The notes beneath the pieces are model-generated. The model was not told the DNA's origin. It worked only from the letters and a program-made list of their open reading frames with translations, and did not search any database. A program made the translations under genes and the position numbers. This document shows, piece after piece, positions 12,787 to 23,978 of a stretch of DNA of 64,000 nucleotides. Location of the stretch: contig LVLI01000346.1 in the NCBI GenBank assembly GCA_001687465.1, positions 1 through 64,000 of the forward strand, read 5' to 3'. This DNA comes from Halocafeteria seosinensis (lineage: Eukaryota > Sar > Bigyra > Bicosoecida). Positions within the stretch are counted from its first letter, which is position 1; every line of letters starts with the position of its first letter.

Positions 12787-14277
12787 TCATGCAGACTCGC
12801 TAATCTCTGAAGAAAATGTATCTTCACTATATCCTTGGTGGCCATCCTCAGACGCCTGATCTAGAGAAGCGTCTCCTTGCTGGTACAGTGCGGCATTTCG
12901 ATCGGCGGTTTGCAAAAGCTCACTGATAGCGTTGGAGTTCTCAGCTGTTTGAATTATGGTTTCCTTAGGGCTAGGGTCGACGCGGTTTATTCCCGGTTCT
13001 GGAGCCGCAGCAGTAGAAGATTGCGGTCCCCTCGGATGCGTCTGGTCGGCTTTTTTAGTTGAGGCATCAGGATCTTGCCGGGTATGTCGATTAATTGCAG
13101 GGCTCCTTCCACTCGCTACATCTGAAGAAACAGCGGTGGTACCACGCGTTGACATAGTCTGACGAGAGTGTATTTCCTCTGAGGAACCATGCTGCATCCC
13201 TTGGGTTTCTGGGACCGCATGACCTCTACTACCGGCCACTTTAGCGTATGTGTTAGCCCCATCTAAACTGGTATGTTGCGAGCCTAAATTAGTTGATAGT
13301 GGCTTTTGCTGGGTTTTTGTGGGGCCAGAATAGTGTACTGCTCGATTTTGTATCGAATCAAGCGTTCCGCACTCGTGTGAAGACATGAAACGGGGATTCG
13401 CAACGGCATCGTTGTGAGCAGATGTCGGTCCAATGCTCCGCTTGGGTATGTTCTGCATTCCGCTACTTTGGTGGGTGGTAGATTCGCGGGTTTTCTTCTT
13501 TTGATGGATAACGGGTTCATAGCTCGTGTGCTGAAACTTTGGTCTGTTTTTATATCTTTCGGAAGTTCTCATGGACCCTTGTTCCGGTGAATGATGATTA
13601 GAATCAGAGGTAGAAATCTTTGGATTCTCTGTGTCCACTTGAGATGCCTCTTCGGACTCGTGGATCCTTGGAGCTGAATGTTGGTACTTGCTTTCTTTCA
13701 AAAGGGACAACACAATATACATCAGTGGCAGTCTACGTGAACGAGCTGTATCTTGAATTCCGAGCGTTTCAGTCATGTACTCTCGACTCAGTCCCTGTTT
13801 ATCTTGCTCCTTTCGGCCCGTTTCTGCGTTATCAATCAGGACAACAAAATTCTCTTGTCACAGGTTTATGCTCCTACTAACGTATCCTTAAGTGGTGGTT
13901 TCTTACCTGAGTCAAATACGGACAATGTCCCACGGTAGTCATGCCACGACAGATATTCCCTGAAGAGTTCGTCGGCCAATTCCGTATCATGGGGCTTTTC
14001 AGGCGCCGGGGGTAAATCCTGCAACAGAAGAACAAACAATTATCATTCATTATGCTTCGTTTGCGCCTCTGTATGCTACAGAAAGCCTACTTTATCATCC
14101 ATGGCTTCAAAAATTTCAGCTCGAAGTGTCGATTTCAGTTTATCCAGGACCCCATTGCGCTCCAAGGCGCTATACATAGCTGCAGTAGGGATACATATCA
14201 GCGTCAAACAAGCACCTGTGCAGTCGTATAGCCGATATACAGTGCATACCATCCTCTAGTTCGTCCACGGTTGTCAT
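12787..14277 (-). CDS. CEP20: CEP20/FOPNL-like centriolar protein with long C-terminal tail
   Basis: Exons on the minus strand: 14277-14250, 14179-14091, 14018-13907, 13823-12787; 421 residues. The start MTTVDELEDAMY and the stretch GVLDKLKSTLRAEIFEAMDD closely match the FOP-dimerisation region at the N-terminus of CEP20/FOPNL and CEP43/FOP. Residues about 50-77 (LADELFREYLSWHDYRGT) form the LisH motif used for dimerisation, and LPLMYIVLSLLKE continues the family's folded domain. These proteins sit at centrioles, basal bodies and centriolar satellites and are needed for cilium assembly. CEP20 is usually about 175 residues; here a Ser/Thr/Gln/His-rich, probably disordered tail of about 280 residues follows, so the gene could also be a CEP43-type orthologue. 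The last exon contains the whole tail. Confidence 0.85.
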
Positions 14278-14290
14278 AGTTTATTTTTCG

Positions 14291-14434
14291 GATTGTTTGT
14301 TGATGCCATACACACACACACTCTACTTACAAGACACAGTATTCTGTTTGAAAATGATGGGAACATATATGTCAACACAATCAGTAGCAGTATCTGCATG
14401 GGCTTGATTGATATCCTGGACCAAGTTCAAGCTG
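14291..14434 (+). pseudogene. Decayed partial duplicate of the GH3 gene 5' end
   Basis: This stretch resembles 14608-14752, the leader and signal-peptide region of the GH3 gene just downstream. ATTGTTTGTTGATGCCATAC here pairs with ATTGTTTATTGATCCATAC there, CTGCATGGGCTTG with CTGTATGGGCTG, ATATCCTGG with ATATCCTGG, and AAGTTCAAGCT with AAGTTCAAGCT. The matching blocks keep the same order and nearly the same spacing (131 versus 133 bp between the first and last block). The reading frame is not kept. It reads as a small, diverged tandem duplication lying between the CEP20-like and GH3 start codons. The remainder of 14278-14652 is the divergent promoter region of these two genes. Confidence 0.55.
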
Positions 14435-14652
14435 CTGAGCTCGTCCTCGCCGGACTCATCGGCAAGGCGCCGCAAATTTCGGACGCAAGAAGACGAAGCG
14501 AGTGGACATAAATGGGCCCTGCGAAACGGAGGATAGCGCCATCGGTTGTACCTGTGTCGTGGGGGCAGAACTAGCTTGTGAGCTTACAGCTGCCAGTTGT
14601 CATCGTATTGTTTATTGATCCATACACATGCTCTGCAAAAACTCATTTGGAA

Positions 14653-17600
14653 ATGGGGAAACTTAGTAAGACAAGACAATCTATAGTAGTGCTTGCAGCA
14701 TCATGCTGTATGGGCTGTATATCCTGGGGTACTCCGGCGGAAGTTCAAGCTCATTCTCTCTCCTCGAAGGATGACGATACTGGCCTCCATAGCGCCTCCA
14801 CGGTGTATCTGCGCAAGGATACGAAAGATAAGACACAGGAGATGAAGGGAGACTGGCCGTTCCCGTTCTGGAACCCCAATCTGCCTACCCCTGAGCGCGT
14901 AAATGACTTGGTCGAGCGCCTCACATTGGAAGAAAAAGTTCAGCAAATGAGCTATGGAGGCGCCAATTTGGTACGATTTACGTTCTTCCTTGTGTGTCAA
15001 ATTTAAGCAGACTATAAAGTGTACGCATATATCTTGGGGCTTTTGCAGAATGGACCTGCACCCGCAATTCCTCGTCTGGAAATTAAACCTTACCAGTGGG
15101 GTACAGGTACGGATTATATGAGAACGTTTGTTCTCGTCCCCCTTTTTTCATTGTCCCTTTCTTGTGGTCGCACTTCCTGGCACAGAGTGTCTCACGGGAG
15201 ACGTGGAACCACCTACGGGACCATCGACCGCATTCGGACAAGCGCTAGGATTGGCAGCCGTAAGTCCGCACCAAACCATGGAGGACGTTCTCCGCACTTT
15301 TGTATCATCCTCTGGTAGCTTGCAGTCGTTCAACCGAGTATTGCTCTACGACGTAGCCAGGGCGATTAGCGACGAAGTCCGAGCGAAGCACAATAATTAC
15401 TCTGCCAACCATGAGTATATGTTTCATTCTGGCCTCAGCTGCTGGAGCCCCGTGATCAACATATTTCGTCAGCCACTTTGGGGCCGAGGGCAGGAAACTT
15501 ACGGGGAAGACACTGTATTGACTAGTGTGCTCGCTAAAGCATACGTCACTGGATTGCAGGGAAATAATAGTCGATATGTTGAAGCAATTGCCGGCTGCAA
15601 ACACTTTGACGCATATGCCGGACCGGAAGACATTCCTTCCTCTAGGTTTAGTTTCAGCGCAAACGTTAGCACCAGAGATTGGAGGATGACCTTTCTACCT
15701 GCGTTTCAAGCGTGTGTGGAGGCGAATGTACAAAGCGTGATGTGCAGCTACAATGCTATCAACGGCATACCGGCCTGTGCCCATCAATATATGATCACGG
15801 ATGTACTACGAAAAGAGTGGGGGTTTGACGGCTATGTAGTTAGTGACCAGGGTGCGATTGAAATGATCGATGTCGGGATCACTTTGCATGGTCATCATTA
15901 TGCAGAAGATTGGCTCCACGTAAGAACAAAGACAAGAATGTATTTGATGCTTATTTATATCGGCATCGCTTGGGCGATCTGCAGGCTGCTGTTGACGCTG
16001 TATCAGCCGGTGTAGACTTGGAAGATGCCAATTTTCATGATGTTATTTTATTTCGGAATGCGTTTACTTATCTAAGCGACGCTGTGAATCAGGTAAGCAG
16101 CTTTGGTTTATTTATGACGGCTTGGGTATGCATCGTTCCGGGATGGTTTGCAGGGATTACTGAATGTATCTTACCTCGATGCATCAGTAAAACGTTTGTT
16201 CACGGCTCGGATGCGTCTTGGAGAATTCGATCCCGTCTCAATGAATCCGTACAACAGATTGAATGTAAATAGTTCGGTCGATACCCCACATCATCGTTCG
16301 CTTGCGCGTGAGAGTGCCCGTGAGATGCAAGTCTTGCTGAAGAATCAACCGATAACTTCGGGCTCCGGAGAGCCTATTCTTCCTCTTTCTGTTTCCTCGC
16401 TGAAGTCCCAACATTCCCGAATTCAGTTATTTGGTCCTCAAGGGAATAGCTCGAATTCCTTGTTCGGGGATTACGCGCCCGCTCCGAGTTTCGTGGTGAC
16501 CCCTGTTCAAGGAATTTTCAGTATATTTTCGAAAGGCTACGATCAAAACAGCAATCCCACGAACCCGAAGTTCGCTACCTGGAAGAACGGCACAGGAAGT
16601 TCCTCTACTGAGCTCGGCGATGCTAACTCTACCATTTCATTTACCCAAGGATGTGATTCTGTATATTGCTCTTTCTATGACAATGCTAGTGTAATCAATG
16701 CTTCTCGGAATGCTGATGTCGCCATCCTATTTATGGGATTATCGCAAGATATCGAAGCTGAGGGACATGATAGGTCGACGGTCGAGTACGTTCAACCTTC
16801 TTACAAATTTCTTGCTTTGAGTGCTCGTCACTTTTCTTACACCTGAACGCAGACTACCCGGTCATCAGATGCAGATGATCCAAGACGTGGCCAATAACGT
16901 CCCTGAAGGAACTCCAGTGATATTATATATCTTTACTTGCGGACCGGTAGATGTAACATGGGCTCAAAACATTGACAATGTTCACGCAATCGTTCAAGGC
17001 TTCTATCCCGCGCAAAGCACGGGAGACGCCGTGTCAGATATATTATTCGGTAACACCGATGCAGGCGGTAGACTTCCAGTGACATGGCCGACTAACATGT
17101 CTCAGGTGAGTGTTGTCGTTTTTCATTCTTCGTGTACGCCATACATATTGCGGTTATAATTGCAGGTGCTTCCCATGAGCAATTATTCAATGAGTGGAAG
17201 GACTTATCGCTACTGGTTTGATGACTCTTCTCAGTCTAGTCCCTTGTATCCTTTCGGTTATGGACTCTCCTTCACCGAATGGAAGTATCTCTCTCTCGAT
17301 ATCTCGAAGTCGCAAGTCTCGCCGTGCGAGCAGATCACTGGTAGTATTACATTCACAAACGCCGGTTCATTTAAGGGCGATGAAGTCGCCCAAATATACG
17401 TTCGATGGGGAAATGACCAATTGCCGGTACCTGATGTACAACTGGTCAATTTCACCCGTGTGGTTGGAGTGAATCCCGGAGAGCAGAGCGTATTTGACTT
17501 CACTATTAGCCCTCGGGATCTGGGCTTTTATGCCAATGTAAGCGATTCATCTCCCGCTGGCAAGGACTATGGAGGGTATTGGGAAACCGCGAATGGCACG

Positions 17601-17726
17601 TTGACAATCTACGCTGGAGGCCAACAACCAGATTTCAATGGCCGAGTAAAACCTCGCGTTCCGAGCAACGTCTTGAAGCAGACAGTCAATATCGTCGGCG
17701 AACGGCGACCACTTTCGCACTGCTAA
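14653..17726 (+). CDS. Secreted GH3 glycosidase, plant beta-xylosidase/BXL-like
   Basis: Eight exons: 14653-14970, 15049-15106, 15186-15259, 15326-15919, 15985-16092, 16154-16785, 16853-17105, 17166-17726; 865 residues. A signal peptide (hydrophobic about residues 11-25) is followed by the GH3 barrel: YQWGTECLTGD, WGRGQETYGED, the substrate motif CKHFDAYAGPED, SVMCSYNAINGIPAC and GFDGYVVSDQGAI. The Asp of VSDQG (about residue 324) is the expected catalytic nucleophile. The alpha/beta sandwich domain has LKNQPI and EAEGHDRSTVELPGHQ, and the protein ends in an FnIII-like domain (YPFGYGLSFTEW). The closest family resemblance is the plant BXL group (beta-xylosidase/arabinofuranosidase), suggesting hydrolysis of pentose-containing wall or extracellular polysaccharides; glucosidase activity cannot be excluded. 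Intron 3 is 66 nt, in frame and stop-free. All splice sites agree with the family alignment. Confidence 0.9.
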
Positions 17727-17871
17727 GTCACACCCTGGTGTTCGCGTGTGCAACAAGTCTTCCTGACTTTTTTGTGAAGCAAACAGTAGCTCATGGTTTC
17801 TCATGATTGTAATATACTAGAATTGACAAAAGAGAATGAGAAACAGGATACATATAGAAGGAATCTAAAGT

Positions 17872-19754
17872 ATGAGTCGACTCGTCTTTCGAACCAAATC
17901 TTGCATACAATGTGCCCATAGAGGTCAATTAAGGTGGTGGTGGCGGAGGAAGAGGGGCTCATTCAGGAGCTTTACAAGTGATTTTGACGCTCAGAGATAC
18001 ACAGAGGAGGGTGAACCCTCCTTCTTAGAGTCCATACAAGACTCCAAGGACCCAGATTACGCTCCACCGCACGTAACAGAGACATTCCCTGGGCTGGAGG
18101 AAATGGGGGAATCACTTCGAGCCCCCGGGTACTACCATAGACTCTATGAGACACCTACAGATGAAGCACAACAGAGGAGGGTTATGAATGCGCATATAAG
18201 GAAAGGTATCAGAGATCGGGAGTAAGTACCGCGCGGTTACGGTTTGAATGGGGCATGAAAATGATACTCTTGGAGTTTATGTATTGCAGCTTCGCAATGG
18301 CTTTAGATGGTATGAACCCCAGAAGTAATTAAATGACTAAGTCTTTGGAAAATGGTGAATTTTCGTCCTGATATGCAGTTTACGAAGATATGCCAATGTT
18401 AGGAATTAGTCCTGGCAAGTACACGTATAAAACTTTAATTGGAATGCTGGCTGCACAAGACAAACTTGCTGAGATGGATAGAGTTTACCAGGGTAATCAA
18501 CCACCTTCCCCCATTCATAACATTTATACTTCTCCGTGGATCCTAAACACCGTTTTTGGTCTCGTGCAGACATGAACACAGCAGGATCTGCACCGGATGT
18601 ACGAATGTGTGCTGTTCTCCTTGAAGCGTATGGACGTTGTCGAAACTCTGCTCGAATGTAAGCATGAAGTCGGTACATTGTCTCTGCATAACATATCAAA
18701 TCAACGGGCATACCTTAATGGAGTTCCAGATCGGAAGTATCCTTCCATGTAAAACAGTTGCAACCTAGCTTAAGCGATACCAACGCCTTAGATATGTGGT
18801 CACGCATGGCGTTTGCTGAAATGATGATCGGCAACTTATCCAAAGGGTACGTCAAACAAGAAGTACTATGCTATTTCACCCTAATATGACTCGGGACTAA
18901 AGGTTAATCATTTTGCCCTCTGTCGTTCACTGGCTTGACAGTTTTGAAATTATCGATTGGCTGAGGGAAAGTGAAGTTCCAGTTGCCGACTGCTTGCAGC
19001 AACTCTTCCGGTGCATGCAGGGACGGCACTTTAAACGATACGACTTAAGGACATCTATATTGAAGGTAAACAAATTAAACGTGCATAAGCAGTTTTTCTG
19101 ATTCCTCTATTTACGTTTCGTCAACTACAGAGTTTCGCCAACTATCTCAACGAAAGGGAGGTGACGGAGGATGAAATTTTAGTGTTTTTTGACTACCTGT
19201 GTGATCAGTTCGAAGCCCCAGTGTTGGTTGATGCCGTAAGAGACCAAAAGCTTTTCCTCACCTTAACGCTTGACAGAGTGGAGGTAGTGATGATGCGAGT
19301 GTCTCGAGCTCTTTCAATTCCGAATGAACTGGACGAAGAGGTTAGGCCTGATTCCCTCGAGATCTGTCAGCTTCTCTACTTGCACCTTACCGATGCTGGA
19401 TACGGGCTATCCGAGGCTGCACTGCAAGCTCTTCTCGCTGGAGCTCTTGCTTGCGATAATTATCCGTTATCCTTAAGGGTTGCTCTGGATATGGAAAGGC
19501 GGGAGTATCAAGTAACTCGATGGCAGAGCTTGCTTCAACTCCTAGTCCGTGTTGTTGAGGAAGAAATGTCCGAGCAAGACGCTTTGAAAATCGACGACGA
19601 TGATAATCCTACCGTGGATCCTATTAGTGGCAAAGCTTTAGCTGATAGGCTTGCGAACTCTCTTGTAAATAAAAATATTCTCGAAGACTTTAAAGAGAGT
19701 ATGGAGATGGCCATTTCAGGGAACGAGGTTGTACAGTCCAGTCATGGGCGTTAA
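17872..19754 (+). CDS. Pentatricopeptide-repeat-like protein, probably organellar
   Basis: Seven exons: 17872-18221, 18290-18309, 18379-18492, 18570-18657, 18730-18846, 18942-19065, 19131-19754; 478 residues. The basic, Arg/Trp/Ser-rich N-terminus looks like a mitochondrial or plastid transit peptide. Two degenerate PPR-type helical pairs are visible: FAMALDVYEDMPMLGISPG followed by KYTYKTLIGMLA, and AGSAPDVRMCAVLLEAYGRC. The remaining C-terminal part is alpha-helical and acidic, without recognised motifs. PPR proteins bind organellar RNA and act in processing, stability or translation, but with so few clear repeats a role in an organellar ribosome is equally possible. Exon 2 is only 20 nt. 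The splice at 18657/18730 is the least certain because the downstream exon has no repeat to check against. Confidence 0.65.
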
Positions 19755-19929
19755 ACCTTGAGGCTAGCGGCAGGAGGGAACCACACGATCAGAAAGCATC
19801 CATTAGCGTTTCTCAGGGGTGATGGTGCGATGTAAGCATTACACATTATGTATTGATCGAATTCCTTTCGACGAGAGTTCATATACTGATCATAAGGACA
19901 AGACTTACGTTGTTAAATAGCAGTGGGAG

Positions 19930-20410
19930 CTATCCAATACATCTAAAATAGGCCTGCGTTGATAGTCGCGTGGGATTCCGGGAGAATTTATGATTCTCTG
20001 GTCCGCCGAAGCTTCTGTCCATGACAAGCTTAGCTTTCTCCACAGCATACCATAATTCAAAAACCTTATCGTGAAAACGCGAATAACGTGGATGGTTGTG
20101 TATAGTCCTTTCAAGAATAAAGCGCTCCTGTGGCGTTGGATCAATCCTATGCTCCCCCTCGGCTGGTTCCACTCTGGTTTGATCCCTTCTTGCAGCGGTT
20201 CCCGTACTTGCCGTGCTACGGTTTATGAAGATTTTTTACATTATCACTCTGCTCCTCAGATTCTCCACCTATGGGATTGGCTGGGCCGCTGCCCCCGTCT
20301 TCCTCTCCTTCCCTTGGTGTTTCCCCAAGTCGCTCAGCCTTGGAATCGCGTAGCATCCACAAAACAACTTTTCGCAAGCTATCCTTCAAGAAATGGGGCC
20401 AAATATTCAT
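19930..20410 (-). CDS. Small gene of unknown function, splice unresolved
   Basis: Two protein-like stretches lie on the minus strand in different frames. The first, from the ATG at 20410 to about 20240, encodes 57 residues with a basic amphipathic start (LRKVVLWMLRDSKAE) and an acidic Gly/Glu-rich end. The second, about 20127-19930, encodes FILERTIHNHPRYSRFH and VFELWYAVEKAKLVMD-like helical sequence up to a TAG stop. Joining them with a GTAAAA donor at 20239 and a CACAG acceptor ending at 20128 gives 122 residues in frame, but neither site is strong and other joins are possible. I do not recognise the family. Its compactness and charge suggest a small organellar or complex-assembly protein, which is only a guess. 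Confidence 0.4.
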
Positions 20411-20945
20411 ACAAACTCAGTCAAACTTGAAATACTGGCTACCTTCAACGAAGCGTACCATTTTGCTGAGTGGCAGTGTCATACATTACAATTGTAGTGC
20501 AACTGGTAATAATAATACAGGGGGATCTTGGGGAGGGAAATTAAGCGTATTTGAAACGTAAAAATCATGAAATTACTCTCTGCCTCGAAACTCTTTGCAA
20601 GCGCTAAAGATGGAAGAATTGGATGAATTCCTGCAACCGGGCAAACAACTTGCAGTAGGATTCAAGCGTAACCATTTGCGGGACCATAAGTTAATTTTCA
20701 GGTTTTACCAGAGACTATCATGCATTAGAATGCATAATGTAATTGGTTTCTCCGCCCACCGATGGGCCACCATGATCGACTTGCACAACAACATAACTTG
20801 GAGTTTTCTGGCCGTTAAGAGGTTGAAGTCGTGATTTTCACAGCCCTTGAATCCGGGATATCAAAGCACTTCCACTGGTCTTCCAGGTGTTTGATACGTT
20901 TTACAAGGCTCTCGGAATGCGTATAAGTGTTCATGAGCAGCGATC
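20411..20945. other. Intergenic, divergent between small gene and UFD1
   Basis: About 535 bp. A plus-strand frame at 20595-20834 is open but has no family resemblance and does not join UFD1 in a sensible way. Probably promoter and untranslated sequence. Confidence 0.4.
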
Positions 20946-23193
20946 ATGTCGGCTCGACTGTATCCAGGTATGGGACGCCACAATGACCGAGGTTGCCACC
21001 ACGGCTGTGAAATTCATGTCGATGCGAATAAGTGCAGGTATGGGAGGAGGCGGTGGCCATGCTCGTAATAGGAAAGTGAAGACTAATTTTTCGGCCACAT
21101 ACGAAGTTAGGTCTCTGGATCAATTCAATAGAGATGACTTGGAAGTGGGAGATAAAATCATCTTACCTCAGGTACGTATACGGCTTATCCGAGTAAAAGC
21201 ATAGGAGTTATACTACGATCTGGTCCTACAGAGTGCTTTTAAGGAAATTAAACGACTAGGGTTGCCTTTACCGCTGGTATTCGAGGTGGAAAATGCAAGA
21301 CGACGGAAACCTGTGACGGCACAGAACGGACCCCAATTGCAAAAGCGGGATGTGGGAGGAATGCCGTCCTCCAGTCGAAAGCCGCTGAATAGTACAGGGA
21401 GAAGTGTAGCAACTTCCAGGTCTTCGAAAAGCTCGGCAACATCTAAACAGCCTGTCGTAGGTCCTACGAAAAAGCATCAGTACTGTGGTGTGATGGAATT
21501 TACGGCAACTGAAGGGAAGTGCTTCATGCCACAATGGATGATGCGCAACCTTAAGCTTCGTCAAGGTGGGCAAGCGATCCTTACCACAACACAAGAAGTA
21601 TGTAGCAAGCACCTCTATCTATAGTGAATTCTTACTCAATTATTTCTACGCCCTTCAATGCAGCTGGAGAAGGGTTCTCTTGTCCGTTTTCAGCCACACA
21701 CCACAAACTTCATTGACCTAGCAGCCAATTTTGGTCCAAGAGTGAGTTGCCTCGTATTCAACATATCTCGTTGAATAGATCTTTTCTTATTTTTCCCTAA
21801 CATCTTACAGGAGATCATGGAGCATGCTATGAAGAAATATAGTGCCTTGAGTGACAAGGAGACAATATTGATTGAATGTGCGGGAGAGCGACACTACCTT
21901 GACGTCCTGGAGGTACGCTGATTTGCCATATAAGCTTGCCTTTGGAGTGTCATGTGTGGTTCTTTATAACTGGGAGAAATATTCAGGTGAAACCAAATGG
22001 GGCAGCCGTGCTGTATGGGGATCTTGACCTTGAAGTGGACTTCGCCCTACCGAAGGTAAGAATACCACTAGTAGGAATGCGCACAAGCTAATGTCAACTT
22101 TCGAACGGCCCTTCAGGATCAAGAGAAGAAAGAAGGGGAAGAAGTAAAGGAAGATCTCTTCTGGAAGAACGAATCGGCAGAAGAGGGCAAAAGCGGTCGT
22201 CGCCCTTCTTCAGCCCGAAGACTGCGAGATACTATTGCAGCAGCGAGGAGTGGGGCCACTTCGAGTAAAGTAAGTGTATATTTGGTTTCAACGCTGGAAG
22301 CTGTATTAAAGAGGTGGATTGGTTTCTTTTCATGTTGTTTGCAGCCTTCAACGCAAGCCAGCGACAATACTACTACTATCGGCGAGCTCGCGGGTGACCC
22401 GGATAGGCTTCAGGAAGAGTTGAGCAAACTTGCTGTTTCTGATGGAAGCGTTTGGAAGGGGGTTGATCTAGGCGGAGTCGCTAGTCCCCCAAGAAGTAGG
22501 GGGCCTTCAACGCAAGAGACGGTATCCTCGGCGAGCCAAAGTGAGAGCATTCACTGGAATACCCCTGGTTACACGCTAACTTCCCCCACAAGGACGGAGA
22601 AAGAACTAGTAGCTGCACCCCAAACGGACATGCTTGCTGAGACTTCATCGTCGTTCCAAAACGAATTCCTTGCCCTGCGAGCGAAGGCAGCCGAACGATG
22701 GCAAAAACGTAAGGCTGCTGAAAATGCTGCGCAATCACCAACACACTCACGTGATTCTACGACTAAGTGTAACGCTTCCGGTGTACTTAGTCCACCGAGG
22801 GAACGCAAAGGTTGGTTCTCCGAAGCAGCGGATAAGAGGGCTGCTAAAAGCTCCCCGGTAGGATCGAAGACTATCAACCAGTTGCACATTCCTCAAGGTC
22901 GATTTGTTGGTTCAGGACAAAGTTTGAAACAAGAACAGGCTGAAGAACACTCTCAGAACCATTCCTTCTTCAATCACCCAGGGGCAACAATGAGCAGTGG
23001 TCACTCACAAGAACCGACTGGTATGCGCCTTGGTGGAAGTGAGTCCAAATCCGGGTCGTCGGCAAGGAAGGAAGGTCGGAAGAAGATGAATGTGGGCCAG
23101 AGCACGAAGCCGTTCCTCGGTGGTACTGGTATCTTAGGGCGGGCTGATGCGAGTGGCGTTGAGAACAGCAAATACGAGGAAGAGAAAGAATGA
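20946..23193 (+). CDS. UFD1: UFD1, ubiquitin-binding cofactor of Cdc48/p97
   Basis: Eight exons: 20946-20967, 21038-21171, 21232-21597, 21664-21741, 21811-21912, 21987-22055, 22117-22269, 22345-23193; 590 residues versus about 310 in animals. With NPL4, UFD1 recruits Cdc48/p97 to ubiquitinated proteins in ER-associated and other degradation. Family sequence is clear: FSATYEVRSL, DLEVGDKIILPQSAFKEIKRL, CGVMEFTATEGKCFMPQWMM, then LVRFQPHTTNFIDL and HYLDVLEVKPNGAAVLYGDLD, covering the double-psi barrel and its partner subdomain. RFVGSGQSL in the tail fits the SHP box (F-x-G-x-G-x-x-L) that binds p97. A Ser/Lys/Arg-rich insertion of about 60 residues splits the N domain after VFEVENARRR, and the tail is a long disordered extension. 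The first exon (22 nt) is chosen because it gives MSARLYPGMGGGGG directly before the domain; a start within 20983-21040 is the alternative. Confidence 0.88.
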
Positions 23194-23978
23194 GGAGCCA
23201 CTTGGCAAATGTTCTTCCTCCGTTTCCCGTTTTTCCGATACAATCAGGTTGTATACATCGCTCAGCCGACGAACAAGTTCTATTGAGGCACACTGAAATT
23301 GTGTAGCTTGTGTATTGTTAGTTGGAAGTGTTATTAATGTGTCGTTGGAGCATCGTTGTCCCTGGCGCAATACTCGTAAAGGATATACAGCAAGTCCGCG
23401 TAAAACACCGTGAGTGTTGAAACGCAAGCAAACCTACTACTCTTGCTGCCTAGATTCATTTCGCATTGGCTCTCGGTGCAGTTACTCCCAGTGCGCCGTA
23501 TTTCGGGATGACCACTCTTTAATAAGGAGCAGGACGGGACAAATAGTTACATGCAATAATGACATTGTACTAATCCTAACTTCGTGTGTTTCTCGTGTGC
23601 CAGGAAGCTGTCTGTCAAGCAGCAACCTGCCACAAAACTGAAGCTTCGCGAAAAATCATACTCCGCTGGTAGTCCTTTGACATATCGAATGGTTACTCTT
23701 GTGACTTCGGAACCTGAGCTTCATATATCCTGCACGTTGCAAGTGCTACTCGAAAGTGCTACTTGTGAAGAAGACGGGGTTCAACCGCCAGACATCACAC
23801 TGATGTATCAGTTTACCTGTGGCTATGTATTTGGAAAATCAACATCTTGGCCGTATTACCATACCATTTGTAAAACTCGGGTGCTAGCCATTGAATAGTG
23901 TGAGTAAGACACACGTCATCCCTGACGTAACGGGGTTATTTCCTCCGGAACATTGAATAAGTTCGAAGGTGCTGAACC
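23194..23978. other. Intergenic region
   Basis: About 785 bp between UFD1 and the first four-span gene. A plus-strand frame at 23584-23898 has no recognisable content. I see no repeat or RNA gene. Confidence 0.4.

Noticed and set aside
23584-23898. 104-codon plus-strand frame after UFD1
   Set aside because: No motif, membrane span or splice partner; not enough to call a gene.
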